Origin: Verrucomicrobiaceae bacterium
Lineage (GTDB): Bacteria > Verrucomicrobiota > Verrucomicrobiia > Verrucomicrobiales > Verrucomicrobiaceae
Assembly: GCA_029865835.1 (NCBI GenBank)
Contig: JARXAL010000101.1
Span: 1 to 33,812, forward strand
Length of the DNA stretch: 33,812 bases
Direction: 5' to 3'
Positions 27,101-33,793 of this stretch are shown one piece after another. The translations under genes and the position numbers were made by a program. Position 1 is the stretch's first letter, and every line of letters starts with the position of its first letter. The notes beneath the pieces were generated by a model. That model did no database searches. It was not told where the DNA came from and saw only the letters and a list, made by a program, of their open reading frames with translations.

Positions 27101-27313
27101 CTCCGCCCCATCCTGATGACCTCCTTCGCCTTCATCCTCGGCGTCCTCCCTCTCGTCCTTGCCAAAGGTGCTGGCGCCGAAATGCGTCAGGCCCTCGGCA
27201 CCGCTGTCTTCTTCGGCATGTTAGGCGTCACCGTCTTCGGTCTGCTCTTCACCCCCGTCTTCTACGTCCTCATCCGCGCCTTCGTCGAACGCCGCTCGTG
27301 CCCGCCACCCTAG
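24167..27313 (+). CDS. RND (HAE1/AcrB-type) multidrug efflux permease
   Basis: 1048 aa, the usual length for the hydrophobe/amphiphile efflux-1 family. It uses the proton gradient to export drugs or other amphiphiles. Seen: the N-terminal FARIFVDRPIFAAVLSIAI, the first periplasmic loop with VSATYPGADARTLAETVSTP, the TM4 proton-relay pair D410-D411 in GIVVDDAIVVVENVER, the TM10 lysine K948 in GLAAKNAILIVEF, and the second periplasmic loop. All key charged residues are present, so it should be functional. It lies 6 bp after the adaptor gene and 69 bp before the outer-membrane channel gene. Substrate range cannot be read from sequence. Confidence 0.97.
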   Translation: MNFARIFVDRPIFAAVLSIAITLLGALAYFGLPIAQYPEVIPPTVIVSATYPGADARTLAETVSTPLEQEINGVEDMLYLSSSSTSDGRVQITVTFRLGTNLDQAQVLVQNRVNATVSRLPEEVRRLGVIVNKRSPDLTLAAQFYSPDGSREVDYLSNYVTLQIQNEIARIPGVAEASTLGGLDYSMRLWLDPEKIAALNLTAGDVLRAVREQNVQVAAGALGQPPAPQGLDFQYTLTAPGRLKTTAEFGEIVLKTGNIGDVVRLRDVARIELGSHDYSSKTYMDGYNAVSLRVFQLPGTNAIQTADAVYARLGKLKERFPPGVAYRINYDTTKFVRASIKSVLTTLIEAILLVVLVVVVFLQTWRASIIPLLAVPVSLIGTLAVMQAMGFSLNNLSLFGLVLAIGIVVDDAIVVVENVERNIAKGLHPREASIQAMKEVSGAVISMALVLCAVFIPTAFVSGITGQFYKQFALTIAVSTVISAFNSITLSPALCAILLQPHGAQPDKLTKLINFLFGWFFRAFNRLFELSANTYAALVRLLVRITVLVLIAYAALIGLAGKVFNEVPSGFIPSQDLGYALVLVQLPDAAAFERTDAIVRRMDAMAREIPGIAHTFAISCYSSVLQANQPNVGAAFLVFDDFANRSEPHLKGDGLLAVIRQKFATIQEGRVLVLPPPPLRGLGNAGGFKLQVQDLNNAGLDALESATQKLLAAAQQEPGLISLVTGFRAQTPQHKLEINRAQAKTMGVSLSDLNEALQVYLGSAYVNDFNLFGRTYQVTAQADAQFRKDPSDVSRIKIRNQNGDMVPLGALVKVMKTGGADRVQRYNLYYSADINGNTLPGVSSGQMIEKIERLAKQHLPSGFTIEWTDLTYQQILAGDTLFYIFPLCVVFVFLVLSAQYESWSMPMAIILIVPMCLLSAIGGVWLRGQDNNIFTQIGLVVLVGLAAKNAILIVEFAKQLQDTGMDRVAAAVEACRLRLRPILMTSFAFILGVLPLVLAKGAGAEMRQALGTAVFFGMLGVTVFGLLFTPVFYVLIRAFVERRSCPPP

Positions 27314-27382
27314 GAGTGATGGCTTCTAGCCATCACCATCCCGCTCACTCCCGACCGCCCATCGACTACACTCTCCTCATCC

Positions 27383-28762
27383 ATGAGTCCCCGCCTCTTT
27401 CTCCTCATCCTCCTCCCCGCCTGCACCGTCGGCCCACGCTTCAAAAAGCCCACCCCCGACCTCCCCTCCGACTTCGCCTCCCGTGCCGATGCCCTCAAAA
27501 TCGACACCCTCCCCTCCGCTTGGTGGCGCAAGCTGAACGACCCCACCCTGGACCGCCTCATCGACCAAACCGCCGCCACCAACAAAGACCTCGCCGTCGG
27601 CCAGTCCCGCCTCCAGGAAGCCCGCGCCCTCTGGCGTGAGGCTCGCTTCGACTACGCTCCCACCGTCACCTCCGCTGCCAGCTACGAAAACTTCCGCAAT
27701 GGCGCCACCGCCTTCGGTGCCGCCTTCCGTGGCCGCGACTTCGAACTCATCCGCGCCGGTCTCGATGCCACTTGGGAACTCGATTTCTTCGGTCGGGTCC
27801 GTAACTCCGTCAAAGCCGCCCGCGCCACCTCCGATGTCTTTCAGGCCGATCTCGACGCCCTCCTTCTCACCCTCACCGCCGAGACCGCCCTCACCTACCT
27901 CGAACTCCGAGGTGCCCAGGCCCAGCTCGCCGTCGCCCGCGAAAACGCCGAAAACCAAGCCGGCTCCCTCCGAATCGCCGAAGCCTCCCTCAAAGGCGGA
28001 CGCGGCAACGCACTTGACGTCGCCCGCGCCACCGCCCAGTGGAATGCCACCCTCGCTCAAATCCCCGTCCACGAGGAAGCCATCGCCCGCACCATTCACC
28101 GCCTCGCCGTCTTAAGTGGCCAAAATCCCTCCGCCCTGCGCCCCCAACTCACCGCCGCCAAACCCCAGCCCAGCGTTCCCGACAGCCTGCGCATCACCTC
28201 CCCCGCCGAACTCCTCCGCCGCCGCCCCGACATCCGCGCCGCCGAATCCGCCCTCGAAGCAGAGACCGCCCGCGTCGGCATCGCCACCGCCGATCTCTTC
28301 CCTCGCGTCACCTTCAACGGCAGCATCGGCATCGAAGGCCAAACCCTTTCCAGCCTCACCGCTGGCAACGCTGACAGCTTCAGTTTCGGCCCCCGCCTCA
28401 CTTGGCCCGCGCTCAACCTCGGTCGCGTCCGCGCCCAACTCGCCGCCGCCGGTCACCGCGCCGACGCTGCCCTCTCCCGCTACGAACAAACCGTTCTCCT
28501 CGCCCTCGAAGAAGCCGAAAACGCCCTCACCGCCTACGATCGCGAACGCATTCGTCTCCGCCACCTCGAAGCCGCTGCCACCGCCGCCAAAGAAGCCGAA
28601 AACCTCGCCCGCCAGCGCTATCAAGACGGCATCACCGACTTCCTCGCCGTGCTCGACGCCCAACGCGTCGCCCTCGCCGCCCAAAACGAAATCGTCATCT
28701 CCCGCACCCGAGTCGCCTCCGCCTGGATCGCCACCCACAAAGCCCTCGGCGGCGCTCCTTAG
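27383..28762 (+). CDS. Outer-membrane efflux channel lipoprotein (NodT/OprM type)
   Basis: 459 aa. Forms the outer-membrane and periplasmic tunnel of the tripartite pump. The N-terminus MSPRLFLLILLPAC has a lipobox with the cysteine at residue 14, followed by TVGPRFKKPTPDLP, a segment typical of the NodT family. Two repeats of long helices are visible, with the WELDFFGRVRNSVKAARA motif in the first and the LTWPALNLGRVRAQLAAA motif in the second, and the usual RRRPDIRAAESALEAETARV block between them. The end has QRYQDGITDFLAVLDAQR. It completes the operon with adaptor and pump. Codons are overwhelmingly C-ending. Confidence 0.95.
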   Translation: MSPRLFLLILLPACTVGPRFKKPTPDLPSDFASRADALKIDTLPSAWWRKLNDPTLDRLIDQTAATNKDLAVGQSRLQEARALWREARFDYAPTVTSAASYENFRNGATAFGAAFRGRDFELIRAGLDATWELDFFGRVRNSVKAARATSDVFQADLDALLLTLTAETALTYLELRGAQAQLAVARENAENQAGSLRIAEASLKGGRGNALDVARATAQWNATLAQIPVHEEAIARTIHRLAVLSGQNPSALRPQLTAAKPQPSVPDSLRITSPAELLRRRPDIRAAESALEAETARVGIATADLFPRVTFNGSIGIEGQTLSSLTAGNADSFSFGPRLTWPALNLGRVRAQLAAAGHRADAALSRYEQTVLLALEEAENALTAYDRERIRLRHLEAAATAAKEAENLARQRYQDGITDFLAVLDAQRVALAAQNEIVISRTRVASAWIATHKALGGAP

Positions 28763-28842
28763 CACCAACCACCGACTTCCTCCTTCATCGTTTTTAACAT
28801 ACCCCGATTGACCACCCGCACTCCCGCGCCACCCTTTCAGCC

Positions 28843-29262
28843 ATGAACCCCACCTGCGCCTCCTCCGACACCCAGGAACTCATCTCCCTCTACTACCAGA
28901 CCTTCAATCGCGGTGATCGCCCCGCATTCCTCCGCCTCCTCCATCCCAACGTCCTTCACGACATCAACCAAGGCGGCTCCGAGTCCGGCATCGAAGCTTT
29001 CCGCCTCTTCCTCGACCGCATGGACCGCTGCTACGCCGAACAAGTCGAAGACCTCATCGTCATGCCCTCTGCCGACGGCACCCGCGCCGCTGCCGAGTTC
29101 TACATCCGCGGCACCTACCGCAATACCGACGACGGTCTCCCACCCGCCACCGGCCAAACCTACCACCTCCGTGTCGGTGCCTTTTTCGATATCCAAGAAG
29201 GCCTCGTCGCCCGCGTCACCAACTACTACAACCTCACCGACTGGCTCCGTCAAATCGGCTAA
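28843..29262 (+). CDS. NTF2-like / SnoaL-like (ketosteroid isomerase-related) protein
   Basis: 139-aa single-domain protein with a cone-shaped alpha+beta fold. Family marks: an N-terminal helix ELISLYYQTFNRGDRPAFLR, then LLHPNVLHDINQGGSESGIE, and the C-terminal strands FFDIQEGLVARVTNYYNLTDWL. It resembles the ketosteroid isomerase-related group, whose members have no confirmed reaction. It is cytoplasmic, with no signal peptide. It starts 80 bp after the efflux operon and ends 3 bp before the stop of the convergent gamma-glutamylcyclotransferase gene, so no separate terminator fits between them. Confidence 0.85.
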   Translation: MNPTCASSDTQELISLYYQTFNRGDRPAFLRLLHPNVLHDINQGGSESGIEAFRLFLDRMDRCYAEQVEDLIVMPSADGTRAAAEFYIRGTYRNTDDGLPPATGQTYHLRVGAFFDIQEGLVARVTNYYNLTDWLRQIG

Positions 29263-29265
29263 TCT

Positions 29266-29634
29266 TCACTCGACCCAACGGCCCTTCACCTCCCGGCATC
29301 CCTTCACCGGTCGCAAATAAAGATAGCCCTTCACCGCCTCCTCTTCCCAAGTCCCCTCTAGTCGCACCGGCTCAAACGCATACTCCCCTTCGGCCACCCC
29401 TTCTAGCCGATCCAGCCCCCTGAGCCCTTCCTCGTCCACAGCCCAAACCTCGCCCTCAATCGCCCCCCCTTCTCCTTCATCCGCCAACACCATCCCAGGG
29501 TAGCCCCCCAGATCAAACATCCGATACCTCTGCACCGTGCACACCTCCCCCACGAACGTCTGACCCCGTAACCACCCATGGTTACTCAATCCACGCTTCA
29601 GCGTCCCGTAAACAAAAACCAACGTCGAGCTCAT
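29266..29634 (-). CDS. Gamma-glutamylcyclotransferase (AIG2/GGCT-like) family protein
   Basis: 122 aa. The family cleaves gamma-glutamyl amides (gamma-glutamyl amino acids or gamma-glutamylamines) to 5-oxoproline; substrate here is unknown. Seen: FVYGTLKRG (7-15), the substrate-loop signature of the family; a YPGMVLADEGEGGAIEGEVW block; and E78 in LDRLEGV, at the place of the catalytic glutamate. The C-terminal YLYLRPV strand is typical. Its ATG overlaps the TGA of the lipoate ligase-like gene (ATGA), so the two are translationally coupled. Confidence 0.88.
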   Translation of the reverse strand: MSSTLVFVYGTLKRGLSNHGWLRGQTFVGEVCTVQRYRMFDLGGYPGMVLADEGEGGAIEGEVWAVDEEGLRGLDRLEGVAEGEYAFEPVRLEGTWEEEAVKGYLYLRPVKGCREVKGRWVE

Positions 29635-30323
29635 GCCAGCACGTCGTCGCGTGATTCAAGCCACTCCGGAAGAGAATAGCGCTTCAAGACCAACTCCTCC
29701 GCCCTCACCCTCACCGCCTCAGGCAGCCCCTCATGTCTGATCACCTTCCTCGCGAGCCGCGCCGCCCACGCCTCCCAAAACTCAGGCTTCAATGCCACCC
29801 GCTGCACACTCCCTTGATGCAGCAACCCCAGCCTCCCTCGACGCTGCCCCGCACCCGCCACCTTCACCGAACCCCGAATCACATCATGCAAGGCCGGCGC
29901 CTCAAAGCAAAATGGCAGATCCTTCACATCCTCCGCCTCGGCCAATCGGCACCCCGGCACCCCGCTCGCTACCAATCCATCCGCCAGCGCTCCATGAATC
30001 AGCCGATAGCTCTCCACCGGTCTCGTCTCCGCCCACACATGGCCCGCTGGCACCATCAGCGTATAAGTAAAATCCTCTCCGTGAAACACCACACCGCCCC
30101 CCGTCCACCGCCGTATCACCGGCCAATCAGGAAGTGCCTCCGCTAGCTTCGCAAAAGGCTGCGCATACCCCATCGTCACCGTCGGCTGATCCCATTCATA
30201 CACCCGCAGCACAGGACGCCCCACCAGTTCCAAAAGCGCCTGATCCACCGCCATGTTCCAGGCTCCCGAATGCGGCACCACGTCCACATGCAACTCCATC
30301 TCGTCAAAAAAAGCCTCCTCCAT
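29631..30323 (-). CDS. Lipoate-protein ligase A-like (BPL/LplA/LipB domain) protein
   Basis: 230 aa from the ATG at 30323; ATG 30299 (MELHVDVVP) is an equally good choice. The open frame extends to 30395, but that would place the start inside the terminator of the upstream gene (30376-30409), so the longer form is unlikely. Seen: WNMAVDQALLEL, YEWDQPTVTMGYAQ, the RRWTGGGVVFHGEDFTYTL signature of lipoate/biotin ligases, and the lysine in GSVKVAGAGQRRGR that contacts the lipoyl-AMP. It should attach lipoate or octanoate to E2 or GcvH domains. It is compact, without a clear LplA C-terminal domain. It is coupled to the downstream cyclotransferase gene by a 4-bp overlap. Confidence 0.87.
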   Translation of the reverse strand: MEEAFFDEMELHVDVVPHSGAWNMAVDQALLELVGRPVLRVYEWDQPTVTMGYAQPFAKLAEALPDWPVIRRWTGGGVVFHGEDFTYTLMVPAGHVWAETRPVESYRLIHGALADGLVASGVPGCRLAEAEDVKDLPFCFEAPALHDVIRGSVKVAGAGQRRGRLGLLHQGSVQRVALKPEFWEAWAARLARKVIRHEGLPEAVRVRAEELVLKRYSLPEWLESRDDVLA

Positions 30324-30375
30324 ACTCCTCTCTATCACGCCCGCTTCACCATCGCCACCGCATCTTGCACGACAC

Positions 30376-30409
30376 AAAAAAACCGGGCACCCCAATTCGG
30401 AAGGCCCGG
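30376..30409 (-). terminator. Rho-independent terminator of the response regulator gene
   Basis: On the minus strand a 6-bp stem CCGGGC (30404-30409) and GCCCGG (30383-30388) with a 15-nt loop is followed directly by seven T (30376-30382). It lies 25 bp beyond the response regulator stop codon. Confidence 0.8.
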
Positions 30410-30434
30410 CTCAAAGTTCGTGTCGCTTGGAATC

Positions 30435-31073
30435 CTATTTCTCCACCCAGCGCACCGCTTCCATCAGCAACTCACGCGCCGATGCCAAACCCAGCTTCTG
30501 ACGAATGTTCGCCTTGTGCGCATCCACCGTCTTCGAGCTCAGCCCCAGCTTCTCGCCGATCTCATGGCTGTCAAAACCACGACCCACCATCTCGAACACC
30601 TCGAGTTGACGATCGCTCAGCATTCTTCCTGGCTCACCACGGGAACCCGTGCGCGGTCCACCACCGGAAACGATGCTCGCCAGCAAGCTCGAACTGAAGC
30701 AGAATCCACCATTCAAAATCTGGCGAATCCCCTGCAGGATCCGGCCAGCGGACTCTCCCTTCATCAAGTAGCCCATCGCTCCTGCGCGCAGACAACGCTC
30801 AGCATACACATTTTCCTCGTGCATCGAATACACCAAAATATGAGTCGTTGGGCTGGCCGTCTTCAATTTCTTAATCAGGTCCACGCCGCTCCGATCCTTG
30901 AGGGTAATATCAAGAATGATGATCTCAGGCTTCAATTTCTGAACCTGGGCAATCGCAGGTTGCGCATCCTCCGAACTGCCGACGACCTGAAGGTCCTCTT
31001 GCAAATCGATGATTTTTCTAAGCCCCTCAATAACGATAGGGTGATCATCCAGAATATAGACTTTGTGTTTCAT
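30435..31073 (-). CDS. NarL/FixJ-family response regulator (orphan)
   Basis: 212 aa from the ATG at 31073, where the receiver fold begins (MKHKVYILDDHPIVIEGL); an in-frame start 17 codons earlier is possible. Receiver: acidic pair D9-D10, phospho-acceptor D55 in IIILDITLKDRSG, S83 in VYSMHEE and K105 in GYLMKGES, all in place. The C-terminal LuxR-type helix-turn-helix is at about 151-206 (LSDRQLEVFEMVGRGFDSHE, then IGEKLGLSSKTVDAHKANIR). It is a phosphorylation-controlled transcription factor. No histidine kinase is adjacent, so its partner is elsewhere. The 122 bp upstream are AT-rich and hold an 11-bp direct repeat that could be its own binding site. Confidence 0.94.
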   Translation of the reverse strand: MKHKVYILDDHPIVIEGLRKIIDLQEDLQVVGSSEDAQPAIAQVQKLKPEIIILDITLKDRSGVDLIKKLKTASPTTHILVYSMHEENVYAERCLRAGAMGYLMKGESAGRILQGIRQILNGGFCFSSSLLASIVSGGGPRTGSRGEPGRMLSDRQLEVFEMVGRGFDSHEIGEKLGLSSKTVDAHKANIRQKLGLASARELLMEAVRWVEK

Positions 31074-31148
31074 AGTGTGATTGGTCGCGCCCGAAGTGAG
31101 CAATTCCTTGTTCTGTAAAGCCATGTAGAGAAAAAGGGAAGTAATAAC

Positions 31149-31176
31149 TTCGAAAAAACTTTTATTTCGAAAAAAC
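31149..31176. repeat. Two direct copies of TTCGAAAAAAC, possible operator
   Basis: Copies at 31149-31159 and 31166-31176, a 17-bp period, upstream of the response regulator gene. Each contains the palindrome TTCGAA. The surrounding stretch is clearly more AT-rich than the neighbouring genes. A binding site or promoter element is inferred from location. Confidence 0.6.
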
Positions 31177-31195
31177 AATATGTCTGTCGCTCGGA

Positions 31196-31720
31196 TTAAG
31201 CCACCGCGGTAGTCAAATCCCAAACCCAATCAATCTTCCCCCACCGCATTTCCCCATCCTCCATTACTTCCCCGTCAAAACGAAATCGGCCCGTAAAAGT
31301 TGCTCCTTCCACCAGCAGTTCCTTCAGCCAATACCGATCATCCTCCCACATTTCCTCAAAAGGCAGCTCAGTCAATGGTGTCCACCTAGGCACCGCTTCG
31401 TCCGTCTCCCGCGCCACCCCTTCGTAAGCCTCCGCAAGAAAGACATGCACCAGCATCTTCAATCCATCGGTGAACTCAAACCAAAGCTCCCCATGCTTCA
31501 CCGGATTGATCGCCGTCACCCCCAACTCCTCTTGGGTCTCTCTCACCGCACACTCCAATGGCGTCTCCCCCGGATCCATCTTCCCCCCCGGCCCGTTGAT
31601 TTTCCCCTGCCCAATTCCACGCTTCTTCCGAATCAAGAGCACCTCGCCCCGATCGCGGTCCAACACGAACATCAGCGTCGCCCGCATCGTCGGCGTCCAA
31701 TCAATCCATTCTTTTTTCAC
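31196..31720 (-). CDS. MutT/MTH1-like Nudix hydrolase
   Basis: 174 aa from a GTG at 31718-31720, chosen because AAGGA (31728-31732 on the minus strand) sits 7 nt before it. An ATG at 31687 is the alternative, and the longer open frame runs into the upstream gene. Seen: MFVLDRDRGEVLLIRKKRGI, GQGKINGPGGK, and a full Nudix box G-x5-E-x7-RE-U-x-EE-x-G-U just after. The GQGKINGPGGK segment is very like MTH1-type 8-oxo-dGTP diphosphatases, which remove oxidised nucleotides from the pool. It lies 16 bp downstream of the ArsR-methyltransferase gene, same strand, likely one transcript. Confidence 0.88.
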   Translation of the reverse strand: MKKEWIDWTPTMRATLMFVLDRDRGEVLLIRKKRGIGQGKINGPGGKMDPGETPLECAVRETQEELGVTAINPVKHGELWFEFTDGLKMLVHVFLAEAYEGVARETDEAVPRWTPLTELPFEEMWEDDRYWLKELLVEGATFTGRFRFDGEVMEDGEMRWGKIDWVWDLTTAVA

Positions 31721-31736
31721 AGCAAAGTCCTTCGGC

Positions 31737-32708
31737 TCAACGCACCCCCATCGCAAGCACCGTTTGAAAATGCGGACTCTTCGTCTCCCGGTGCACCACA
31801 CTCGTCTCCACCTCCTTAAATCCCGCCGCATCCAGCATCTCATTCAGCTCAGCCTCGGAAAAGCCCAGCCAAACATCCGCATACAGCTGCCGCGCCTTGT
31901 CAAAACCATGCTTCAACAAATCCAGCACCACCACCCGACCTCCCGGCTTCAAGATCCGATGCGCCGCCTTCAGTGCCCGCAGAGGCACCGCCGCATGATG
32001 CAGCGCCTGACTCAAGATCGCCAAATCCACACTGCCCTCTTCAATCGGCGGTTCCTCCAGATCGCCCAACCGAAACTCCAGGTTCGCAAACCCATGCTTG
32101 CTCGCTAACTCCGCCCCATACGCCACCATTTTCTCCGAGTTATCCACCGCAATCACCTGCTTCGCTCCCTGCGCCAGCAACTGCGACAGCGTCCCTTCCC
32201 CCGCCCCCAAATCCGCAATCACCATCGGCGGCAGCAGCTTCAGCAGCGTCTCCCCCAGTGCCTTCCATGACCTCCCCGGTATGTAGTGCCTCCCAAATTT
32301 CCCCGCCAACGCATCAAAATACGCCTGCGCCGTCCGCGCCCGTTTCCTCAACACCACCCGCAAAGCCGCCGTATCCGGCTTCACCTCCTTCAACTCCCCT
32401 CCCGCCGCCTCCAGCAGCGCCATGAAGTGCCCCCAGGACACCTGCTCCTTCTCCACCGGCGTCTCCAATTGATACAACCGATTCTTCCCCGATCGCCGAT
32501 CACTCACCAACCCTGCCCCCTTCAACCTCGCCAACTGCGCCGAGATATTCGACTGCGGCAAAGACAGAATCTCCTGCAACTCCGCCACCGACAACTCCTC
32601 CCGCTGCAACAGCAGCAGCAGCCGCACCCGCGTCGGGTCAGAGACCAAACTTAGTGATTTAAGAATAGATGCCAAAGCCTTCCAACGTATCAACGCATCA
32701 CCATCCAT
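31737..32708 (-). CDS. ArsR-type HTH regulator fused to a SAM-dependent methyltransferase
   Basis: 323 aa from the ATG at 32708 (a GTG six codons earlier is possible). The N-terminal ~85 residues are an ArsR/SmtB winged helix: SDPTRVRLLLLLQREELSVA, then ELQEILSLPQSNISAQLARL and a basic wing SDRRSGKNRLYQLE. Metal-binding cysteines of classical ArsR are not obvious. After a helical linker, a class I methyltransferase has SAM motif I DLGAGEG, then IAVDNSEKMV, LAILSQALHHA and ILKPGGRVVVLDLL. Such fusions are known in several phyla; target genes and methyl acceptor are unclear. It probably shares a transcript with the MTH1-like Nudix gene and is divergent from the pseudouridine synthase gene by 79 bp. 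Confidence 0.88.
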   Translation of the reverse strand: MDGDALIRWKALASILKSLSLVSDPTRVRLLLLLQREELSVAELQEILSLPQSNISAQLARLKGAGLVSDRRSGKNRLYQLETPVEKEQVSWGHFMALLEAAGGELKEVKPDTAALRVVLRKRARTAQAYFDALAGKFGRHYIPGRSWKALGETLLKLLPPMVIADLGAGEGTLSQLLAQGAKQVIAVDNSEKMVAYGAELASKHGFANLEFRLGDLEEPPIEEGSVDLAILSQALHHAAVPLRALKAAHRILKPGGRVVVLDLLKHGFDKARQLYADVWLGFSEAELNEMLDAAGFKEVETSVVHRETKSPHFQTVLAMGVR

Positions 32709-32787
32709 CAACCCGCACTTCGTCACCCGACATCAAAACCCAAATTTCCTGCTTCGAATTTCCCCTTTCCCACGCCATCATCCCCCC

Positions 32788-33711
32788 GTGCCCGATTTCG
32801 AATTCACCGCTGACCAACCCCAGGACGCTGGAGAGCGCCTCGACCGCTTCCTCCACGCCCGCCTCCCCGAGCACTCCCGCGCCCGCCTCCAGGACCTCAT
32901 CAAATCCGACCACTGCCGCCTCAACGCCAAACCCACCAAGTCCGGCGCCATCGTCCGCCCCGGCGACCTCATCACCCTCACCGTCCCAGACGCCACCGCC
33001 GTAGAGATCGTCGCCCAGGACATCCCCATCGAAATCCTCTATCAAGACAGCGACATCCTCGTCATCAACAAACCCGCCGGCCTCGTCGTCCATCCCGCCG
33101 CCGGCAACCCCGACGGCACCCTCGTCAATGCCCTCCTCCATCACTGCGACGACCTCTCCGGCATCGGCGGTGAAACCCGTCCCGGCATCGTCCATCGCCT
33201 CGACAAAGACACCTCCGGCTGCATCGTCGTCGCCAAGCACGACCGCTCCCATCGCCGCCTCACCGAAGCCTTCTCAGATCGTCGCATCGCCAAAACCTAC
33301 CTCGCCGTCGTCAACGGCGTCCCGCCCAAACACGAAGGCCGCCAGCAAAACTTCATCGGCCGCCACCCCGTCGACCGCAAACGCATGGCCATCCTCTACG
33401 ACGGCGCCGGCAAAGAAGCCATCACCGAGTGGAAACGCCTCGCCATCCACAAAGACTGCGCCCTCATCCAGTGCCGACTCCTCACCGGCCGCACCCATCA
33501 AATCCGCGTCCACATGAAGGACGGCCTCGCCTGTCCCATCCTCGGCGACCCCATCTACGGCCACCCCTCGAAACAAAAAGTCCAAACCCCGCGCCTCATG
33601 CTCCACGCCTGGAAACTCGCCTTCAACCACCCCCTCACCGAACGCCCCCTCGCCTTCGAAGCCACCATCCCCCCCGAATTCCACCCCTGGACCCAATCCG
33701 CCAACCTCTGA
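32788..33711 (+). CDS. RluA-family 23S rRNA pseudouridine synthase (RluD-like)
   Basis: 307 aa with a GTG start, chosen because the S4 domain begins immediately (FEFTADQPQDAGERLDRFLH). Residues ~1-75 are an S4 RNA-binding domain. The catalytic domain has the segment ILYQDSDILVINKPAGLVVH and the catalytic aspartate D139 in GIVHRLDKDTSG. Later motifs include AKTYLAVVNG and RLLTGRTHQIRVHM. With an S4 domain it fits RluD (helix 69 of 23S rRNA) better than RluA, but RluC or an unrelated specificity cannot be excluded. It is followed by a short-repeat region. Confidence 0.93.
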   Translation: MPDFEFTADQPQDAGERLDRFLHARLPEHSRARLQDLIKSDHCRLNAKPTKSGAIVRPGDLITLTVPDATAVEIVAQDIPIEILYQDSDILVINKPAGLVVHPAAGNPDGTLVNALLHHCDDLSGIGGETRPGIVHRLDKDTSGCIVVAKHDRSHRRLTEAFSDRRIAKTYLAVVNGVPPKHEGRQQNFIGRHPVDRKRMAILYDGAGKEAITEWKRLAIHKDCALIQCRLLTGRTHQIRVHMKDGLACPILGDPIYGHPSKQKVQTPRLMLHAWKLAFNHPLTERPLAFEATIPPEFHPWTQSANL

Positions 33712-33719
33712 TTTAAAAT

Positions 33720-33746
33720 CCCGTTAATCCCGTTAATCCCGTTAAT
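33720..33746. repeat. Three tandem copies of CCCGTTAAT (9 bp)
   Basis: Perfect copies at 33720-33728, 33729-33737 and 33738-33746, with a partial fourth (CCCG). It begins 9 bp after the stop codon of the pseudouridine synthase gene. Read in one minus-strand frame it gives a meaningless repeated Asn-Gly-Ile peptide, so it is not coding. Confidence 0.95.
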
Positions 33747-33765
33747 CCCGCAATCCTGTCCCAAT

Positions 33766-33793
33766 CCGCAATCCGAAATCCGCAATCCGAAAT
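33766..33793. repeat. Two tandem copies of CCGCAATCCGAAAT (14 bp)
   Basis: Perfect copies at 33766-33779 and 33780-33793, 19 bp after the 9-bp array. The two arrays share an AATCC-type theme, so they may have arisen by slippage from a common seed. No spacers, so not CRISPR. Confidence 0.95.

Noticed and set aside
32709-32787. SAM or SAH riboswitch between the ArsR-methyltransferase and pseudouridine synthase genes
   Set aside because: The 79-bp gap is C-rich with no recognisable conserved riboswitch core, and is too short once promoters are allowed for.
33555-33785. Minus-strand frame with repeated Asn-Gly-Ile
   Set aside because: It is a translation of the 9-bp tandem repeat plus the antisense of the pseudouridine synthase gene.
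33720-33793. CRISPR array
   Set aside because: Units are 9 and 14 bp and directly adjacent, without spacers; no cas genes are present.
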